This document shows positions 46,324 to 55,314 of a stretch of 64,000 nucleotides of DNA, one piece after another. The stretch lies in assembly GCA_019636695.1 (NCBI GenBank), contig JAHBXD010000005.1, forward strand, positions 124,001 through 188,000, read 5' to 3'. The position numbers and the translations under genes are program-made. The notes under the pieces are model-generated. The model did no database searches. It saw only the letters and a list, made by a program, of their open reading frames with translations, and had not been told where the DNA came from. The stretch is from Phycisphaeraceae bacterium. Lineage in GTDB: Bacteria > Planctomycetota > Phycisphaerae > Phycisphaerales > UBA1924. The first letter of the stretch is position 1; each line of letters opens with the position of its first letter.

Positions 46324-46669
46324 CTTCGCTCTCCTCTCTATTAGGAAACACACCGAACTGACACGCACCACGACTGCTCGCAGCGCGCACCCCCGACCAA
46401 GCGGCGGCCGTTCGGGCCAGACTACCCCTCATCGCCCCCCACTGCAAACAGAATCCCCCGGATTCTCCCCCATTCCCTTCAACCCCCCTGCTCACACTCC
46501 CGCACTTCCTCCTAAATTTTCTCAAACTTTTTTATCTCCAGTTCCTACAAGCACTTACGCGCAGCAACGCCCCTCGCTTGTCGCTTTTTGCGCGCGCAAA
46601 AGCGCGCCACCCTCCCCCTTGGTAGATGACCAGGAAGGAGGCCCCGTGCCCACCCCAACACCCTTGCAC
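46324..46669. other. Intergenic region with 16-bp perfect palindrome
   Basis: No gene is seen. TTTTGCGCGCGCAAAA at 46586-46601 is a perfect palindrome. An AT-rich stretch with CAAACTTTTTTATC near 46524-46537 may be part of the promoter for the repeat-protein gene on the minus strand. Confidence 0.5.
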
Positions 46670-48007
46670 TCACTCAACCCGATGCACGAACAGGCCCGTC
46701 GCCAGTTTCGGATAAAAGAACGTGCTCTTCTGAGGCATCAGTTCGTTTGCCCGGCTCACATCGCGCACCGCGTCGAGCGGCGTCGGCCGCACGATGACTG
46801 CCATCTGGGCAAAACCGCTTCCCCCGCCCGCGCCCGTCTCGGCCCCGCGACCGATCTCCTGTACTTCCTCGATCGTGTGCGGGAAGGCCCATTTCACCGG
46901 CTGGCCGCTGTTGAGCTTCGGCTGGCAGATCTGTTCGACGATCAGGTGTTGAATGATTGCGACATCGAGCATGCGCCATGCGTCGGGCTTCTCCGGAAAC
47001 TGCGTTCGCAGTGGGTCGGGGGTCACCGGCGACATCAGCCACGATTGCCCGGTCGCAAAATCGTGCAGGCCGAGGTGCGTCTCGTGCCGCGGCGCATCCG
47101 TCAGCACACGGTCGAGGGCGTGCACATCGCCCTTGACAGGCAGAAACCGCAAATGCCCCGAGGCGGCCTGCATGAACGCTTCGGCCGAATATCCCGCCAT
47201 GCCCCCCAAGACGCGATGCGTCGGGCCGATCGCAAGACCCGGATCGCTCATCCCCACAAGCACGATCATGCACTGACGTGCGGGATGTTCCGGCCCGACC
47301 CCGCCCTGCTCTTCAAGCCCCTTGAGATAGTTCAGGGCCGTCGTGTATCGGTGGTGGCCGTCGGCGATGAAGACGTCTTCACCCTCCATCGCTCGCGTGA
47401 ACGAAGCGATCGCCGCGCCGTCTTCGACCGTCCACACCTCGTGCCGCACGCCGTCGGCGGTCGAGGCGGTCATGTCTGCCGGACGCGAGGCCATGATTCC
47501 CCGCACGACGCTCGTGCCCGCCCCGTCGTCGTCGGCATACAGACCGAAAATCGGGCTGAGCTGCGCGCGCGTCGCCTTCATCAGAGCCATCCGGTCTTCC
47601 TTGGGGCCGCTGAAGGTCTGCTCGTGCGGCAGAATGCCCCCCCCGGGCCTCGGGCCGAAGGGCGCGATTTCGACGGTGCACGCCATGCCGCACCGCTCAA
47701 ACGACTTGCCCATGAACTCGAACGTCTGCCGATAGGCAAACATCGCCGGCGAGGCGTGCTTCGAAAGCACGCCCTCGCGGAGCAGCGCGTCAAGACGATC
47801 GGCCGCACCCTGGTAGGCCGAGGGGGGGCCAAGTTCCTTCGCGGGAACGTGGGGAAGGTCGATCGCCACGATGTTGCCCGGGTTGCGATCGAGCAGGCGC
47901 TTCTTGCCCGCGGCGTCGATCACGTCATACGGCGGCGCGACCAGGGCGCTGACATCGCCGCGACCGCCGCTGAACTGAATGGCACGGAACGGAGAAACGA
48001 CAGCCAT
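46670..48007 (-). CDS. DUF1015-family protein
   Basis: The protein has 445 residues. AAGGAG precedes the ATG at 48007. VSPFRAIQFS, SALVAPPYDVI, PHEQTFSGPKEDRM, FIADGHHRYTTAL and PKLATGLFVH match DUF1015 (a HTH-containing, kinase-like family of unknown biochemistry). Some members lie near serine biosynthesis genes, but here the neighbour is purD. Long open frames on the opposite strand are shadows of its GC bias. Confidence 0.9.
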   Translation of the reverse strand: MAVVSPFRAIQFSGGRGDVSALVAPPYDVIDAAGKKRLLDRNPGNIVAIDLPHVPAKELGPPSAYQGAADRLDALLREGVLSKHASPAMFAYRQTFEFMGKSFERCGMACTVEIAPFGPRPGGGILPHEQTFSGPKEDRMALMKATRAQLSPIFGLYADDDGAGTSVVRGIMASRPADMTASTADGVRHEVWTVEDGAAIASFTRAMEGEDVFIADGHHRYTTALNYLKGLEEQGGVGPEHPARQCMIVLVGMSDPGLAIGPTHRVLGGMAGYSAEAFMQAASGHLRFLPVKGDVHALDRVLTDAPRHETHLGLHDFATGQSWLMSPVTPDPLRTQFPEKPDAWRMLDVAIIQHLIVEQICQPKLNSGQPVKWAFPHTIEEVQEIGRGAETGAGGGSGFAQMAVIVRPTPLDAVRDVSRANELMPQKSTFFYPKLATGLFVHRVE

Positions 48008-48218
48008 CGGAGGCTCCTTGAGAAACACCTGGGAGAGCGGATTCACCGCACGATCGACCGCGCTGCAGCGCGGGAAGAAGAGAACCGTGATCTTCGGACC
48101 TGACAGCAAGCGTGCCGGCGCGCCGTGTTTCGACCCCGGCGACCGGGTGAGCATGGTCCACACTTGGCGAACGGAGCAACACGTCGTGCCTCCATCATTG
48201 GCCGCGATTCGACGCACC

Positions 48219-49832
48219 CTATGCGCCAGGCTGCGCGACCGTTTTCGGGGCGACCGCGCCGGCGGCGATGTCGCGCCGGTATTGCATGCCCGGGAACCGG
48301 ATGCGTTCGACCGCCTCGTATGCCCTGGCTCGGGCCGCGGGCAGATCGTCACCGAGGGCCGTGACGCCGAGCACGCGCCCCCCGGCCGTGACGATACGGC
48401 CCGAGGCATCGCGCGCGGTGCCTGCATGATCGACCACGACGCCACCGAGCGATTCAGCCTCGTCGAGGCCGGTGATGACCTGGCCCGTCCGCGGTTCGTC
48501 GGGATATCCTTCACTCGCGAGCACGACGCAGCACGCGGCACGAGGATCCCACGAGCAATCGACCCGATCAAGCCGACCAAGCGCCGTCGCTTCGAGAAGG
48601 GTGATCAGGTCGCCCCGGAATCGCGCCATCAGCGGCTGGCACTCGGGATCACCGAAGCGGCAGTTGAACTCGAGCACTTTCGGCCCGGCATGCGTGAGCA
48701 TGAGGCCCGCGTAAAGCACGCCGCGATACTCGATACCCTCTCGCCGGAGCGAATCGACCGTGGGGACGAGAATTTCGCGCTCGATGACGGCGAGTGTTCC
48801 TGCATCGATGATGTCGGCAGGGCAATACGCGCCCATGCCCCCGGTGTTGGGGCCGGTGTCACCGTCGCCGAGGCGTTTATGGTCTTGACAGACTGGCAGG
48901 AGCATGATCGTGCGTCCGTCGACGAGGGCGAGGACGGAGACTTCTGGGCCTGTGAGACGCTCTTCGATGACAAGCGTCTTGCCGGCATCGCCGAAGGCTT
49001 TTTCGACCATGACGCGCCGGACGGCATCGGCCGCCTCGGCGAGCGAGGACGGAAGAATGACGCCCTTGCCCTTGGCAAGCCCCGCGGCCTTGAGCACGGG
49101 AAGATCACGCCGGGGTTTGACCCAGGCGTCGTAATAGGCTCGGGCGGTCTTGCTTACGGTTTCGAGCTTGACAGGGGTTGCGGGACCGTCGGGAAAGATG
49201 CGGGCGGTCAGGAGCGTGAGATCGGACGAGGGCGGGACTTCGCGACGCGCCAGCACTTTCCCGAGGCGCAGGGCGGCTTCGAGGGTTGCGCGGCGGTCTT
49301 CGGGCCTGGCGATGTGCTTGATTTTATCGAGGATCGAGGCGACGGCAGGATCGTCGGCGAAGCGGGACTCGATGTAGGCGATCGAGGCGAGGGGATCGGT
49401 GAAGGAGCGGGCCTCAGCGGTGGGAATGGAGCCAGCGCGCATGAGTTGCTTGGCCCAACTCTTGTCGGCCTCGATCTGCGCCCCGGCCCGTGTAGGACCG
49501 AAGACCAGACGATCGGGAGTGGCGAGCCGGTCAGCCCAACCGTCGGCGAGGGGATCTTCCGGGCCGATGACCACGAGGTCGATTTTTTCGCGGTCGCAGA
49601 AGGATTCGAGGCGGTAGATGTCGCGCGTGGAGACTTGGACATCGATGGCATGCCCGAGATCGGCAAGGCCTGGATTGCGAGGATGCGTGACCCAGAGTTT
49701 GCGGAGTCGCGGCGAGCGCGCGATGCCGCGGGCGAGGGCATGCTCGCGACCGCCGCCGCCGACAAGAAGGACGTTGATGGGACTGGTGTTTGGCACGGCC
49801 GATGGTACGCGTGGGAAGCGCGTGCCGATCAT
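48219..49832 (-). CDS. purD: Phosphoribosylamine-glycine ligase with ~85-residue insertion
   Basis: The protein has 537 residues; most PurD proteins have ~420-430. The family shows in LLVGGGGREHALA, VVIGPEDPLADG, DTGPNTGGMGAY and LEFNCRFGDPECQPL. It joins glycine to phosphoribosylamine in purine synthesis. About 85 extra residues (~155-242) interrupt the ATP-grasp domain just before KAAGLAKGKGVIL, where KADGLAAGKGV is usual. An N-terminal extension of ~18 residues is uncertain: a GTG at 49796 is an alternative start. Confidence 0.92.
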   Translation of the reverse strand: MIGTRFPRVPSAVPNTSPINVLLVGGGGREHALARGIARSPRLRKLWVTHPRNPGLADLGHAIDVQVSTRDIYRLESFCDREKIDLVVIGPEDPLADGWADRLATPDRLVFGPTRAGAQIEADKSWAKQLMRAGSIPTAEARSFTDPLASIAYIESRFADDPAVASILDKIKHIARPEDRRATLEAALRLGKVLARREVPPSSDLTLLTARIFPDGPATPVKLETVSKTARAYYDAWVKPRRDLPVLKAAGLAKGKGVILPSSLAEAADAVRRVMVEKAFGDAGKTLVIEERLTGPEVSVLALVDGRTIMLLPVCQDHKRLGDGDTGPNTGGMGAYCPADIIDAGTLAVIEREILVPTVDSLRREGIEYRGVLYAGLMLTHAGPKVLEFNCRFGDPECQPLMARFRGDLITLLEATALGRLDRVDCSWDPRAACCVVLASEGYPDEPRTGQVITGLDEAESLGGVVVDHAGTARDASGRIVTAGGRVLGVTALGDDLPAARARAYEAVERIRFPGMQYRRDIAAGAVAPKTVAQPGA

Positions 49833-49945
49833 GCCGACAGCGGAGGGATCTCAAAACAAAGCGACAGGCGGCAGGCCCCGTTGAGAGGAACACTTGCGGC
49901 GATGCCGCCACGGGCAGGGGGCGTTGCGGGGAGGGGCTTATCAGG

Positions 49946-52900
49946 TCATGGGTCGCTGCCGGCATGCCCCGAGGAGCGTGAAGTGGACCCGTTCGGCGAA
50001 CGAGGCGGGATGACCCAGGGGAGAGGATTGATTTCCCAAGGTTCAAGCCGGCCATCAGCGACGGCACTCTCCAGATCGGCGCGGGTGATCTTGCCCTCAG
50101 AGAGTAGTTGATGGAGGTAACGATAGGACGGTGGAACACTATCCCAGATTCGGACATCGCCATCGAGTGATGTCGTTGCGATTCGAGTTCCATCAGGACT
50201 CCACCAGACCCCAAGCAATGCATCAGCATGTCCGCGAAGGACCATGGGCTCACCGATGCCATCCACACTCCAGATTCTGGCCACATGATCGTTTGCAGCC
50301 GCAACTACTCGCTTTCCATCCGCACTCCAAGAAACGGGATGAAGATCTGTGCCGATGCGAACATTAGAGAAAGAGGATAATTCCTTGCCCTCGTCCACTT
50401 TCAGGATTCTGACCGTGCCCTTACCAGAGAGCGTGAGAAGTTTCGTATTATCATGATTCCATGATGCGTGGGTGATTCGTTCATCAGGATCGCGAAAAGT
50501 AATCCTGTTTTTGTCGCTGTCAATATTCCATATTCTCACTGAGCCATCATCGGTGGTCGTGAGGATGTTCCGGTTTTGCGAATTCCAAGCCAAGTGTGCT
50601 TTCGCGCCTTGAAATCCCAAAATCGCGCGATCTACTTTCATATGCACAGCATTCCACATTTGGGCGGCGCCATCGCGTAAATAAGTCACAATGTGCTCAC
50701 CGTCATCGCTCCACGATGCATTTCGGATTGTGGTGTCATGGTTGAGTGAAGCGATCGGATTGTGCGGGTCTGTGATGCTCCAGACTCTCGCGGTGTTGAT
50801 TTCCGATACCGTAAGGAGACGACTGCCTGTCGGACACCATGCGGCAGAAACGTACCCCGAATCGGCAGGCACCTTAAATTCGTTTTGGAGTATTTCACCG
50901 CCAGCATCCCAGATTCGGATGGCCCCATCAGCCGCGGCTGTCACCATTTTACTGCCATCAAGGCTCCACGCGACGGACCATACGATTCTATTGTGTTGCG
51001 GCATGATATGGGATGCCGCGGCAGTTGCGGCTTTCCATACTCGCGCTGTTTTATCCTTTGATGTCGATACGATGCGAGTTCCGTCAGGGCTACCGACAGC
51101 GTTCCAGACGTGATCATCGTGCCCATTAAGCACGACCGGGGCAACCGGAGATGCCGCATCCCAAATGCGAACCGTGTTATCGTTTGAGGATGCGACGATG
51201 ATGTCGCGACCGTTGCTACTCCAATATGCGGTTCGTACACCAGGGATCGAACGGAATTCATGTACGCCTCTGATCGCGTCATCTGCATTCCATATTTGGG
51301 CAGTATTGTTGCTTGTGATGCAGAGCAAATGATCCCCGGCCGGATTCCATGCCACGGACCACAGATGGCCTGGCAGATGTATCTGCGCAATCGAATAATC
51401 CGGAGTATCCACATCCCATATTCTAATGGAACGGTCATCTGAAGCCGTGACCACTCGTGTCCCGCACGGACTCCATGATGCGATGCGTATCTGGCCTGAG
51501 TGCTCACGTAGCATCACGAGGTCGCGTTCGCCTCGCAAACAATGAATCCGAGCGACATGGTTACTCGATGTCGTGACAATGCGACTTCCATCCGGGCTCC
51601 ATTCAGCGGCAGTGATGGGAAATTCATCGGGTGGTATCACAAACTCCATGCGTCTGCCGGCGACATCCCAGATCTGAACTGAACCGTCTGTTCGCACCGT
51701 AAGAAACTGCCTGCCAACAGGATTCCACGATGCTGAGCGTACGGGTTCGCTGCGTCCCCCGATTACGTTGATCTCGATTCCCGATGAAGCGTCCCAGAAG
51801 CGAGCCGTGCCGTCAATATGCACCGTACAGAACATGGACCCATCCGGACTCCATGCGGCCGAGGTGACACCTGCTCCTTCCTTGAAGGCCAATACGAATG
51901 GGCGATTCACTGTTTCGGTGTTCCAGACGCGAACAGTATGATCATCGCTTACGGTCAGGAGTCTGATACCATCGGGATTCCACGCAGCAAACGTTACCTC
52001 ATCGCCGTGTCCACGCAGCACGATCATCGCATTGTCGGCGAGGGCCTTGAGATGGCCCCATTCCCAGTTGCGAAGACGCAGATCGCATGCCGATAGCCGG
52101 GTTGCAGCGCCTGCTTGGTTGTGCGCGATGAGTTGCTCCGCTGCAAGGATATTTGCGATGTAGGCCTGACGCGCGCTTTCTTCAGCGAGTCGGGTCGCTT
52201 CGATACGGGCTTCAGACTCTCGGAAGAGAGCATCTTGAGCGGTTTGCAGCGCATGGGATTCTTTCGCGAGGGCATGCACGAGCCGTTCGCGGGCCTTGAC
52301 AGCCTGCTTCAGGCCCCAAGACGTGCCGACGATGCCGAGAAGCAGCACGAAGACTAGCACCGTAGCAACACCAGCAGGAATTTTGTGCCGCCGCAAGAAT
52401 TTGCGCATGCGGTAGACCGTGCTGTCGGGATGGGCCAAGATAGCCTGCCCCGCAAGGAAGCGGCGGACATCATCGGCAAGGTCCGCGGCGGAGCGATAGC
52501 GTTCTGTGCGGTCTTTCTTGAGAGCCTTGAGGGGGATCCATTCGAGCTCGCCACGTAGTTCGCTGAGTAAGTCGGCAAGTCGTACACGGCGATGGCGTGC
52601 TATGGAATCGGCAAGGTCGGTGTTCCCAGAGTGGGCGGCGAGACCCGAAAGGCGCGTGCTGGGTCGGGGCGGCTCCTGCTCGCGGATGATGCGTTGCATT
52701 TCATAGAGTGCTGCGCGACGAAGGTCGAATGGCCGAGCACCGACGAGAAGTTCGTAGAGCAGAACGCCGAGGGAGTAGATGTCGCTGCGGGTGTCAATGT
52801 CTGTTGCTCCCATCTCGGCCTGCTCAGGGCTCATGTATTCGGGCGTACCAATAAGGTGGCCTTGCGCGGTGAAAAGCGTCTGCTCGGTGAGAGGCTGGTT

Positions 52901-53662
52901 GAGTGCTTTGGCGACCCCGAAGTCAATGATCTTGGGCTGGGGTGCGTCAGCGTCGACAGTGACAAGGACGTTGCTGGGCTTAATATCTCGATGGATGACG
53001 CCCTTATTGTGCGCGTGTTGAACGGCATCGCAGACTTGGGCGAAGATGTCAAGCCGGCTGCGGGTTGTGAGTTTATTTCGATCGCAGTAATCAGTAATCG
53101 GCTCGCCCTTGACGAACTCCATGACGAAGTAGGGACGGCCACCTTCGGTCACACCGGCATCGAATACCTGAGCGATGCCTCGATGATGCATGATGGCGAG
53201 GGCCTGGCGTTCGGCTTCGAAACGCGCGATGATATCGCGCGATTCCATTCCGGGCTTGATGACCTTGAGCGCTACGCGACGGCGTACTGGGGCTGACTGT
53301 TCGGCGGCGTAGACGACGCCGAAACCACCTTCGCCCAACACACCAAGTAAGAGGTATTGGCCGATGTGCGAGCCGATAGTCTCGACTAAGGGTTCGGCCC
53401 AAGCTCGTGCGGAATCAACAGCGTGATCGATGCGAGCGGAGGGAGCGGGCGGAACTCCCCATGAGAGATTGATCTCGGCCGAGGGCGACGAGGAGGCAGG
53501 TTCGGACTGAGCATCGGCACTCAATGCCTTGAGGCGACGGCGGACGGCATCTCTCAGCTGAAGATCGGTGATAGCGTCCAGAAATGCTGGCAGAGCATCG
53601 TCAGGGAGTGCCGCAGCTTCTGCCGTGAGCCTGTCAACGAGCTGGCTCTGATGGTGCCCCAT
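49946..53662 (-). CDS. Membrane Ser/Thr protein kinase with WD40 sensor domain
   Basis: The protein has 1238 residues. The kinase domain (~101-405) has the G loop GEGGFGVVY, Lys133, HRD at 224-226, DFG at 247-249 and GTPEYMSPEQ. A membrane helix spans 430-450 and a short coiled coil follows. About fifteen WD40 blades fill the rest, ending with an unusual Pro/Ser tail. The layout is common in planctomycetes and suggests that an outer two-propeller domain controls the inner kinase. G+C is clearly lower than in neighbours: 28 of 60 bases at 50341-50400 and 29 of 60 at 50521-50580, against 41 of 60 at 49021-49080 in purD. Confidence 0.93.
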   Translation of the reverse strand: MGHHQSQLVDRLTAEAAALPDDALPAFLDAITDLQLRDAVRRRLKALSADAQSEPASSSPSAEINLSWGVPPAPSARIDHAVDSARAWAEPLVETIGSHIGQYLLLGVLGEGGFGVVYAAEQSAPVRRRVALKVIKPGMESRDIIARFEAERQALAIMHHRGIAQVFDAGVTEGGRPYFVMEFVKGEPITDYCDRNKLTTRSRLDIFAQVCDAVQHAHNKGVIHRDIKPSNVLVTVDADAPQPKIIDFGVAKALNQPLTEQTLFTAQGHLIGTPEYMSPEQAEMGATDIDTRSDIYSLGVLLYELLVGARPFDLRRAALYEMQRIIREQEPPRPSTRLSGLAAHSGNTDLADSIARHRRVRLADLLSELRGELEWIPLKALKKDRTERYRSAADLADDVRRFLAGQAILAHPDSTVYRMRKFLRRHKIPAGVATVLVFVLLLGIVGTSWGLKQAVKARERLVHALAKESHALQTAQDALFRESEARIEATRLAEESARQAYIANILAAEQLIAHNQAGAATRLSACDLRLRNWEWGHLKALADNAMIVLRGHGDEVTFAAWNPDGIRLLTVSDDHTVRVWNTETVNRPFVLAFKEGAGVTSAAWSPDGSMFCTVHIDGTARFWDASSGIEINVIGGRSEPVRSASWNPVGRQFLTVRTDGSVQIWDVAGRRMEFVIPPDEFPITAAEWSPDGSRIVTTSSNHVARIHCLRGERDLVMLREHSGQIRIASWSPCGTRVVTASDDRSIRIWDVDTPDYSIAQIHLPGHLWSVAWNPAGDHLLCITSNNTAQIWNADDAIRGVHEFRSIPGVRTAYWSSNGRDIIVASSNDNTVRIWDAASPVAPVVLNGHDDHVWNAVGSPDGTRIVSTSKDKTARVWKAATAAASHIMPQHNRIVWSVAWSLDGSKMVTAAADGAIRIWDAGGEILQNEFKVPADSGYVSAAWCPTGSRLLTVSEINTARVWSITDPHNPIASLNHDTTIRNASWSDDGEHIVTYLRDGAAQMWNAVHMKVDRAILGFQGAKAHLAWNSQNRNILTTTDDGSVRIWNIDSDKNRITFRDPDERITHASWNHDNTKLLTLSGKGTVRILKVDEGKELSSFSNVRIGTDLHPVSWSADGKRVVAAANDHVARIWSVDGIGEPMVLRGHADALLGVWWSPDGTRIATTSLDGDVRIWDSVPPSYRYLHQLLSEGKITRADLESAVADGRLEPWEINPLPWVIPPRSPNGSTSRSSGHAGSDP

Positions 53663-53734
53663 GCGCCCCCCGACTTGTGTACAGCGCCGCACCGTGCAGC
53701 ATAGTCGCGTGGGTGGCAATTTTCGAGGGGTATT

Positions 53735-54112
53735 TCAGATCGAGATTCTGACAGAAGGGCGGATTTTGGCGAGGTGTTCGGCTTGTTGAACACGTCCCTG
53801 ATTGCGGGCGGTCCGGATCATGATTTCGTAGTTGTCTTCAAGGTAGGCTTGGGCATCGAACAAAGTAATGACGCGGCCGCATCGGCCCTTCTCGAGGATG
53901 AAGTGCCGATCGAAGCACTTATCGTGAAATGCGGAAAGTGTGTCATAGTACCAAGGGCCGTTGGCGGTGTAATCGGGGGCCTGCTCGATGGCGATGGAAA
54001 CCGCTTCGCGGACCTGATCGCGATGGGTGTCTTTCTGTGCGACCTTGAAGAAGGCGACTGTGATGACCAGGGCTGCGCCGAAGGCCAGGACGGTCAAGGT
54101 ACGATTGCACAT
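53735..54112 (-). CDS. Small hypothetical membrane-anchored protein
   Basis: The protein has 125 residues from the ATG at 54112. One N-terminal helix (LTVLAFGAALVITVAFF) is followed by a charged, mostly helical domain with Tyr/Trp-rich stretch YTANGPWYYDTLSAF and two cysteines (DKCFDRHF, GRCGRV). I do not recognise it. It lies upstream of the kinase gene on the same strand. Confidence 0.65.
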   Translation of the reverse strand: MCNRTLTVLAFGAALVITVAFFKVAQKDTHRDQVREAVSIAIEQAPDYTANGPWYYDTLSAFHDKCFDRHFILEKGRCGRVITLFDAQAYLEDNYEIMIRTARNQGRVQQAEHLAKIRPSVRISI

Positions 54113-54142
54113 GTGTCTTCCATTCAAAGTCGCCAGTGTACC

Positions 54143-54175
54143 CGTATTCGTGTGCCATGCAAATGTGCGAATACG
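54143..54175. repeat. 8-bp inverted repeat in the leader region
   Basis: CGTATTCG at 54143-54150 pairs with CGAATACG at 54168-54175 across a 17-base loop. It lies 31 bases upstream of the small membrane protein start and may be a regulatory hairpin or binding site. Confidence 0.55.
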
Positions 54176-54282
54176 ATTGCGCGTGACCAGGATGGGCGGG
54201 CGGATGCCGCCGCACGCGAGGCGCCGTCGTCTGGAGGGAGTGGCGTCCCGGGGCCGGGTGAGGGTGGTAGAATGGGGGGTTC

Positions 54283-54354
54283 GCGGGCGTAGCTCAGTGG
54301 TAGAGCGTCAGCCTTCCAAGCTGAACGTCGAGGGTTCGAATCCCTTCGCCCGCT
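54283..54354 (+). tRNA. tRNA-Gly (TCC anticodon)
   Basis: Acceptor GCGGGCG pairs with CGCCCGC, discriminator T. The anticodon loop CTTCCAA gives TCC. D arm and T arm (GAGGGTTCGAATCCCTT) are normal. No CCA is encoded. Confidence 0.95.
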
Positions 54355-54638
54355 TTCGAAAGAGCCGCTGGACGGCAGCGTGCGTAAGGCCCGTCGGGTG
54401 AAACTCGCTGCGCGGTTTTGATTTCCGTTTCGGGACGAGCGGGGGTTGAGTACTGCTTTCGAAGTGGCGCAGTGCTCTCGAAGCGGATCATCGGCGGAGG
54501 TCCGGGAAATCGGCGGAGAGGCTTTCGCGGCGGCTGTCGAGCGGGTAGGCTGCCGGATGCCGCCCGTGGCGCCTCCGGTGGCGCCGGTGTGAGGACGTCG
54601 GGCGTGGTGTCGGCTTCGCCGCAGAGGAATCTTTATTG

Positions 54639-55103
54639 ATGAAGGGACCGCCGATGGGAAGTTTCCCGTGCATCGTGAACAACACGAAGGACAAGCCGCT
54701 GCTTGAGGTTCCCGCGGACAGCGGGTCGTATCGGCACGAGGGGCTTGGATATCTGGACGGGTATGACGCGCCGATCAACACGGACTATGCGTACCTGGTG
54801 TATAAGGAAACGAGCGTCGACAACGGCGAGTGGAAGGTGCGGATCAAGGCCTCGGTGGGGACGGGTGTGGTGTTCGATCCTCCGATGATGCGGGATCGGG
54901 CGAGGCAGGCGGCGGCGCAGGGGCAGGGGTATTTCACGTGGGGCGCGGGGATGACGCCTTCGGAGGGAGATCCTCGGCAGGTGGAGTATCGGGTGCACCA
55001 GGCGGAGGGGAAGCCGAGCGCGATCGAGATCGTGCTGACGCTGCGGAAGTTTGATGGTTCGGCCGACAAGACGCAGCAATTGATGGTGGACTGGCCCCGC
55101 TGA
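54639..55103 (+). CDS. Hypothetical protein
   Basis: The protein has 154 residues from the ATG at 54639, with GAGGAA ~10 bases upstream; a second ATG at 54654 is possible. It is a soluble beta-rich protein (IVNNTKDKPLLEVPADSG, YLVYKETSVDNGEWKVRIKA, HQAEGKPSAIEIVLTLRK). No family is recognised. It stands between tRNA-Gly and the aminotransferase gene. Confidence 0.65.
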   Translation: MKGPPMGSFPCIVNNTKDKPLLEVPADSGSYRHEGLGYLDGYDAPINTDYAYLVYKETSVDNGEWKVRIKASVGTGVVFDPPMMRDRARQAAAQGQGYFTWGAGMTPSEGDPRQVEYRVHQAEGKPSAIEIVLTLRKFDGSADKTQQLMVDWPR

Positions 55104-55314
55104 AGTCCGAGGGATTCGGAGCGGCGCCGGGAGTCGGGTCTTGGGGTTCCAGCCCGGCGTGCATGTCGTAGCCGGTGGCTTGCCGAGCGCGTGTCACGAC
55201 GCGAGGGTATTGGTTTGCCCTGTTGGGCGAAGTTGCACCACGAGCGGCAGTATGCCGACCGGGTGAAGCGTGGTTTGCTACGCTTGCGGTCACCCAAGCG
55301 CCTGCGAGGATGCG

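Noticed and set aside
46619-48103. 494-residue open frame on the plus strand
   Set aside because: It lies antisense to the DUF1015 gene, is Arg/His-rich and has no family pattern; it is a shadow of GC-biased codons.
47979-50111. 710-residue open frame on the plus strand
   Set aside because: It is antisense to purD, whose motifs are clear on the minus strand.
54185-54285. Prophage or integration site at tRNA-Gly
   Set aside because: No integrase, no repeat of the tRNA end and no foreign gene block were found.
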